From Campylobacterota bacterium (GTDB lineage: Bacteria > Campylobacterota > Campylobacteria > Campylobacterales > Sulfurovaceae), in contig WFMX01000001.1 in NCBI GenBank assembly GCA_015488875.1, forward strand, positions 1 through 7,510: a DNA stretch of 7,510 bases. Reading direction: 5' to 3'. A program made the position numbers and the translations under genes. This document shows, piece after piece, positions 6,451 to 7,510 of this stretch (its first letter is position 1; the number at the start of each line of letters is the position of its first letter). The notes beneath the pieces were generated by a model, which did not search any database, was not told the DNA's origin, and was given only the letters and a program-made list of their open reading frames with translations.

Positions 6451-6462
6451 TTTTAGCTAAAA
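6451..6462. promoter_or_regulatory. 12-bp palindrome TTTTAGCTAAAA upstream of the ybiT -10
   Basis: A perfect 12-bp palindrome begins 7 bases upstream of the proposed -10, within the -10/-35 spacer of the ybiT promoter. The position suits a repressor site, but the AT-rich sequence could also be chance; no regulator can be named. Confidence 0.3.
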
Positions 6463-6510
6463 GAACTGAAAAGTATGAGATAGTAATGTGAAGGTCAAGT
6501 GTAGCCTATC

Positions 6511-6531
6511 AAAAAATCTTCAAATAGATCC
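6511..6531 (-). terminator. Possible weak terminator after the DUF3365 haem protein gene
   Basis: On the minus strand, about 30 bases past the stop codon, GGATCT and AGATTT can form a 6-bp stem with two G-T pairs around a 6-base loop, running directly into six T residues. The shape is right, but the stem is weak. Confidence 0.3.
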
Positions 6532-6559
6532 AGAATGATATAGCTCTCCTAGCCTTTCA

Positions 6560-7093
6560 TTAGTTTTTTTTGATTTCGGCTACTATCACACCCCTCAAAT
6601 CACCCTCTCTGTATCCTGTGGCTTTATCGTTTGGATAGTTTGACTTGATGATACTAGAGACTTCAGGTGATATGTCACTACCATGACATTTGAGGCAAAC
6701 CTTTTTGATTACTAGAGGCTTATATACTCTAGTGGTATTGCCATCCTCTACTACCTGTATAGACTTTTCTCCATCACTATATGAATTCATCACTTTCACA
6801 TCTATCTCGTCAGCATGATTTTTTTCATTTCTGAGTCTGAGAGATGCTCTTCTGACACTAGCATATTCAGGAAGCTTTTTGTTGACATCTTCAGTAAGTC
6901 TGGATGCACTCTCTTGACAAAACTTGACAGCACTTACAGCAGTAGGATCCTCTTTCATCTTAGCTTTCAGCTCAGACTTTAGAGTAGAACCTAACATTTT
7001 GATATATTTGATACCCTCGTCTTTGGGCGACATACTCTCTGCAAAAGCGATACTACTACATAGTGCCATAGTTGCAACTATTTTTATTTTCAT
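6560..7093 (-). CDS. Periplasmic c-type haem protein, DUF3365 / Tll0287-like family
   Basis: The 177-residue protein begins with a Sec signal peptide, MKIKIVATMALCSSIAFA, with likely cleavage after AFA (residue 18), so the mature protein is periplasmic. One haem-c motif, CLKCH, lies at 133-137. Family landmarks are AVKFCQESASRLT (55-67), VRRASLRLRNEKNHADEID (80-98), the strand VYKPLVIKKVCLKCHG, and the closing YPNDKATGYREGDLRGVIVA (153-172). This pattern is that of the PAS-like DUF3365 (Tll0287-like) domain, which also serves as a sensor module in kinases and cyclases; here it stands alone. A redox or gas-sensing role, or electron transfer, is possible but unproven. C59 may be the second axial ligand of the haem. 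Start support: GGAG 7 bases before the ATG. The gene stands 178 bp before ybiT and 86 bp after the gene on its right, so it is probably its own unit. Confidence 0.88.
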   Translation of the reverse strand: MKIKIVATMALCSSIAFAESMSPKDEGIKYIKMLGSTLKSELKAKMKEDPTAVSAVKFCQESASRLTEDVNKKLPEYASVRRASLRLRNEKNHADEIDVKVMNSYSDGEKSIQVVEDGNTTRVYKPLVIKKVCLKCHGSDISPEVSSIIKSNYPNDKATGYREGDLRGVIVAEIKKN

Positions 7094-7130
7094 GAAAACT
7101 CTCCATTTTTATTATTGTTTTGATGGAGAT

Positions 7131-7136
7131 ATTATA
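7131..7136 (-). promoter_or_regulatory. Candidate -10 for the DUF3365 haem protein gene
   Basis: The minus strand reads TATAAT within the 11-base near-palindrome GATATAATATC (7128-7138), predicting a start near 7124 and a leader of about 31 bases. A rival promoter lies upstream: TTGGCA (7171-7176), a 17-base spacer and TATATA (7148-7153); another TATAAT lies at 7153-7158. The 86-bp spacer is very AT-rich, so only one of these may be real. Confidence 0.4.
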
Positions 7137-7179
7137 TCAAATATTTCTATATATTATATTTAGCTAGCATTGCCAAGTG

Positions 7180-7510
7180 CTATTTTGTGATTGCAGGATT
7201 TTGATTGCTACCATAATAGTAATTTGCCTCCCAGTCAATACCCTGCTTGCTAAATTGCCCTGTCCAAATCTTCCATATTTTTCTCGCTGGCAATTGAGCC
7301 ACTGCTCTACATGTATCGTTTTTCTTCTCTCCAGCACTATAGAAATGAAAATCTTGATTGATGATCATTTTTTCATTATTTTCGTTAGGGTATATCCTCA
7401 GAAAGAATTTATGCTCCAAATCCTCATCGCTACAGTTCTTTTTTTCATAATAGACCAAATCATTCTGTATGTATATATCAAAAGTTGAGTTGATGTCAGT
7501 ACTCTGATTA
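7180..7510 (-). CDS. Unidentified protein, C-terminal 109 residues; possibly the tail of a membrane glycosyltransferase-like protein
   Basis: The minus-strand frame is open from the right edge to a TAG at 7180-7182, so this is a 3' fragment whose start lies outside. The visible part runs from about NQSTDINSTFDIYIQNDLVY to GSNQNPAITK. It has no membrane segment and looks like a beta-rich soluble domain. Landmarks are LVYYEKKNCSDEDLEHKFFL, then RIYPN, INQDFHFYSAGEK, DTCRAVAQLP and IWKIWTGQF, then IDWEANYYY. From memory this order (YY-K-xC...FFLxIxP...xDFxF...CxAxxxLP...IxTGQF...W) recurs at the C-terminus of large bacterial membrane proteins annotated as glycosyltransferases or mannosyltransferase-like; I cannot verify this here. 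Two cysteines (in NCSDED and DTCRA) could form a disulfide if the domain is periplasmic. Any TTG or ATG inside the fragment is unlikely to be the true start, because the frame and the domain continue upstream. Confidence 0.65.
   Translation of the reverse strand, partial: NQSTDINSTFDIYIQNDLVYYEKKNCSDEDLEHKFFLRIYPNENNEKMIINQDFHFYSAGEKKNDTCRAVAQLPARKIWKIWTGQFSKQGIDWEANYYYGSNQNPAITK

Noticed and set aside
6495..6551. Short minus-strand frame after the haem protein gene encoding ESYIILDLFEDFLIGYT
   Set aside because: An in-frame TAG at 6549-6551 cuts it off from the ATG at 6560, no normal start remains, and it has only 17 codons. AGGAGA precedes it, but only an ATT could serve as start.
6563..6572. 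Run of eight A residues (minus strand) at the 3' end of the haem protein gene, as a possible slippage site
   Set aside because: It lies in the last codons before the stop, where slippage would change only a few residues; nothing suggests a programmed event.
7177..7488. Plus-strand open frame of about 100 codons opposite the right-edge gene
   Set aside because: It lies antisense to the better-supported minus-strand frame, which stays open to the edge and has coherent domain-like composition; the plus-strand product is hydrophobic and low in complexity, with no ribosome site.

Overview
The window looks like a stretch of core chromosome from a member of the Campylobacterota (formerly Epsilonproteobacteria). 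The order pyrH-rpoZ-spoT-tyrS is, as far as I recall, the arrangement seen in Campylobacter, Helicobacter and the Sulfurimonas/Sulfurovum group. The moderately AT-rich composition, frequent ATA/AGA/AGG codons and promoters with a clear -10 but no good -35 fit that phylum. A nitronate monooxygenase gene after tyrS and a periplasmic haem protein nearby make a free-living Sulfurovum- or Sulfurimonas-like bacterium more likely than a host-adapted Campylobacter; this genus guess is inference.

All eight supported genes lie on the minus strand, so the window is read right to left. At the right edge (7180-7510) is the C-terminal part of an unidentified protein. Next come a secreted c-type haem protein of the DUF3365/Tll0287-like family (6560-7093) and a 178-bp spacer with a palindrome, a convincing -10 and a perfect 8-bp hairpin. 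Then follow an ABC-F ATPase of the YbiT type with a GTG start (4786-6381) and pyrH (4011-4721), which seems to have its own promoter and a very short leader. A 175-bp spacer follows (3836-4010). It holds a degenerate, untranslatable frame resembling the N-terminus of PyrH, plus an inverted repeat. The last block is a tight cluster: rpoZ (3629-3835), spoT (1470-3623), tyrS (235-1434) and the 5' part of a nitronate monooxygenase-like gene (1-233), with gaps of 5, 35 and 1 bp.

The genes fit a growth-control and gene-expression theme. PyrH makes UDP for RNA synthesis, RpoZ is the RNA polymerase omega subunit, and SpoT is a bifunctional (p)ppGpp synthetase/hydrolase. TyrS charges tRNA-Tyr, and YbiT is a ribosome-associated ATPase family. 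One functional detail stands out: omega lacks the N-terminal MAR motif that in E. coli forms part of ppGpp site 1 on RNA polymerase, although it is encoded 5 bp from the ppGpp enzyme.

I did not find a new multi-gene system, CRISPR array, RNA gene, insertion sequence or phage element. The points most worth a second look are the odd pyrH-rpoZ spacer, the hairpin and palindrome at the ybiT promoter, the probable His/Cys haem ligation in the DUF3365 protein, the altered nucleotide-binding motifs in YbiT, and the unidentified gene at the right edge.
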